Positions 34,033 through 35,291 of a stretch of DNA of 35,291 nucleotides are shown here, piece after piece. The stretch lies in contig CAMCJI010000013.1 in the NCBI GenBank assembly GCA_945874805.1, positions 1 to 35,291 on the forward strand, in the 5' to 3' direction. A program made the translations under genes and the position numbers. The notes under the pieces were generated by a model that worked only from the letters and a program-made list of their open reading frames with translations, was not told the origin of the DNA and did not search any database. This DNA is from Asaia bogorensis. GTDB taxonomy: Bacteria; Pseudomonadota; Alphaproteobacteria; Acetobacterales; Acetobacteraceae. The number at the start of each line of letters is the position of its first letter. Position 1 is the first letter of the stretch.

Positions 34033-35265
34033 TCAAGCACTGGCGTCGCGCCGCAACGCCTCGCGCCAGCGTAGGCCGATCGCCAGGGTGACGAGCCCGC
34101 CGATGAGGCAGTACAGCGTGCCGGTGGTGGCGAAGCTGATGTGGCTGGTCAGCGCGCCGGCCGCCAGCAACCCCAGCGGCAGGCCGTAGATCGCCAGCAT
34201 CCGCATGCCCATCACCCGGCCGCGAAAGCCTTCGCCGGCATTGCTGAGGATCACCAGCGACATCGGGATCATGCAGAAGTTCTGCACGAACCCGGCGGCC
34301 ACCAGCGTCAGCGCCCCCAACGGCAGCGACTCCGTCTGCACGAAACCCACAAGCAGCGTGTGCCAGACCAGGGAACTGCCGATCATCCATAGCGCCGGCC
34401 GCCGCACTCGCCGAGTGAGCGCCAGCGTCAGCGATCCGCCCAGCCCGCCGATGGCGAAGCTGGCCGAAAGCGTGGCAAAGCCGCTCTGGTCCAGGTGATA
34501 GACATCCCGCGCGATATAGGCGAGCAGCCCGCCGGAGATCGGATAGGCGGTCATGTTCACCAGGAACGCCAGCAGCAGCGCCGCCATCAGGATCGGCGTC
34601 GCGCGGACATGCCGGAACCCCGCCTGCAGATCGGCAAACGGCGAGGCAAGGATGGTCCCGCGCGGCCTGGCCGGGGGCCGCGGAATCCGCAGCGTCAGCA
34701 ACAGACTGGCCGCATAGAACAGGGTGACCGCCACATAGGCCGGCCCGATCCCCAGCGCCACAAACAGCCCCGCCCCGGTCAGCGCCCCGGCGACGCGCGC
34801 AATATCCTGCGTCATCCGCGAGATCGAAAGTGCCGCGAACAGCCGGTCCGGCGGCATCAGGTCGCTGACCAGCAGGTTGCGCATGGCGATGTCGGACGGG
34901 CGGACCAGCCCCATCAGCCCGGCGATCACCAGCACCACCACCGGCGTCAGCACCTCGGCAAAGGCGCAGGCGGTCAGGGTGAGGGCAAAGCAGGCATAGG
35001 ATGCCCGCATCAGCGCCAGCAGATTGCGCGTGCCCATCCGCTCCGCCCCCAGGCCGAACAACGGGGCGCAGAGCGTGCCGAGGGATTGCAGCGCCCCGAA
35101 CAGCGAAAGCAGCAGCACCGACTCGGTCTGCACAAGGATGAACCAGCCGAGGATCAGCGATTCCATCTCGAACGCGCAGGACGTCACGAGGTCGCCGGCG
35201 AACTGCGACCGGAATCCGGCAATGCGGAACGGCGCCGGAATCCGGCTGGGCTGATCCTTGTTCAT
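34033..35265 (-). CDS. MFS transporter (EntS/MFS_3-type exporter)
   Basis: 410 residues with about 10-12 hydrophobic helices, including LILGWFILVQTESVLLLSLF, VVLVIAGLMGLVRPSD, ILMAALLLAFLVNMTAYPIS, GALTLVAAGFVQNFCMIPMS and MLAIYGLPLGLLAAGALTSH. The N-terminus FRIAGFRSQFAGDLVTSCAFEME and the central cytoplasmic PFADLQAGFRHVRATPILMA are typical of the MFS_3/EntS-like exporter group, which includes enterobactin and drug exporters. Substrate unknown. ATG 35265 is used; no strong Shine-Dalgarno is visible. It converges on the uronate-dehydrogenase-like gene across the repeat element, so it need not belong to the catabolic cluster. The 26 bases to the right edge show no feature. Confidence 0.88.
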   Translation of the reverse strand: MNKDQPSRIPAPFRIAGFRSQFAGDLVTSCAFEMESLILGWFILVQTESVLLLSLFGALQSLGTLCAPLFGLGAERMGTRNLLALMRASYACFALTLTACAFAEVLTPVVVLVIAGLMGLVRPSDIAMRNLLVSDLMPPDRLFAALSISRMTQDIARVAGALTGAGLFVALGIGPAYVAVTLFYAASLLLTLRIPRPPARPRGTILASPFADLQAGFRHVRATPILMAALLLAFLVNMTAYPISGGLLAYIARDVYHLDQSGFATLSASFAIGGLGGSLTLALTRRVRRPALWMIGSSLVWHTLLVGFVQTESLPLGALTLVAAGFVQNFCMIPMSLVILSNAGEGFRGRVMGMRMLAIYGLPLGLLAAGALTSHISFATTGTLYCLIGGLVTLAIGLRWREALRRDASA

Positions 35266-35291
35266 TCGCGGCGGCGCGGGTTGCCCGCGCC

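Larger units (their letters stand above)
33815..34034. repeat. AT-rich 220-bp element bounded by 12-bp inverted repeats
   Basis: GAGGAAGGCAAG at 33815-33826 is repeated as its exact reverse complement at 34023-34034. Inside, each end has a poly-T/poly-A hairpin plus GCAAAAAA-C-TT, so left and right arms match imperfectly over about 50 bases in opposite orientation. The middle carries a further 12-bp stem. The composition is far more AT-rich than the surrounding coding DNA. The unit fills the whole gap between two convergent genes and touches the MFS stop codon. No open reading frame of note and no clear target-site duplication. I recall similar AT-hairpin spacers in acetobacterial genomes, so a dispersed non-coding repeat (MITE-like or terminator-like) is likely. 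Confidence 0.7.

Overview
The window is dense, GC-rich bacterial chromosome with almost no spacer DNA. It looks alphaproteobacterial, most likely Acetobacteraceae (Roseomonas-like). Reasons: a LexA box of the alphaproteobacterial type GTTC-N7-GTTC in front of an imuA-imuB-dnaE2 mutagenesis operon, a DUF3750 protein, and an AT-rich hairpin element of a kind I remember from acetic-acid-bacteria genomes. The family-level placement is inference. No rRNA, tRNA, CRISPR array or insertion sequence was seen, and no stretch over 300 bases lacks a gene.

Layout. 1-2965: end of a family-5 ABC substrate-binding protein, a CapA-like metallophosphatase, an M23 peptidase homologue with a broken metal motif, and a divergent DUF3750 membrane-anchored protein. 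3014-8589: SOS mutasome operon imuA-imuB-dnaE2 with a readable promoter, LexA box and Shine-Dalgarno stacked on each other. 8707-10329: ABC-F translation factor. 10338-15747: complete dppABCDF dipeptide-type ABC transporter operon, very close in sequence pattern to the E. coli system. 15814-18975: flavin monooxygenase, GAF-domain protein and M24 peptidase. 18979-24832: a second complete Dpp/Opp-type transporter operon whose last cistron is a glyoxalase-I-like metalloenzyme. 24998-28383: a LacI-family regulator and a large cytoplasmic glycoside-hydrolase-like protein. 28386-33805: two divergent paralogous amidohydrolases, an M20 dipeptidase with a maleate-isomerase-family protein, and a uronate-dehydrogenase-like SDR. 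33815-34034: an AT-rich inverted-repeat element filling a convergent gap. 34033-35265: an MFS exporter.

How the parts may work together. The LacI gene lies between the second transporter operon and the glycosidase-like gene. A perfect 20-bp palindrome with a central CG sits in the regulator/transporter gap, and a near-copy sits in front of the glycosidase-like gene. In both promoters the core operator starts 10 nt after a TTGAC(T/G) -35 and overlaps a TACC(A/G)T -10. This is good sequence evidence for one regulon that couples import by a family-5 ABC system to intracellular processing of a probably sugar-containing ligand. A third related site (GGTAG-CC-CTACC) lies before dppA, so the first transporter may also be linked. 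The neighbouring amidohydrolases, peptidases, racemase-family protein and uronate-dehydrogenase-like enzyme would suit further breakdown, but no pathway can be named from sequence alone.
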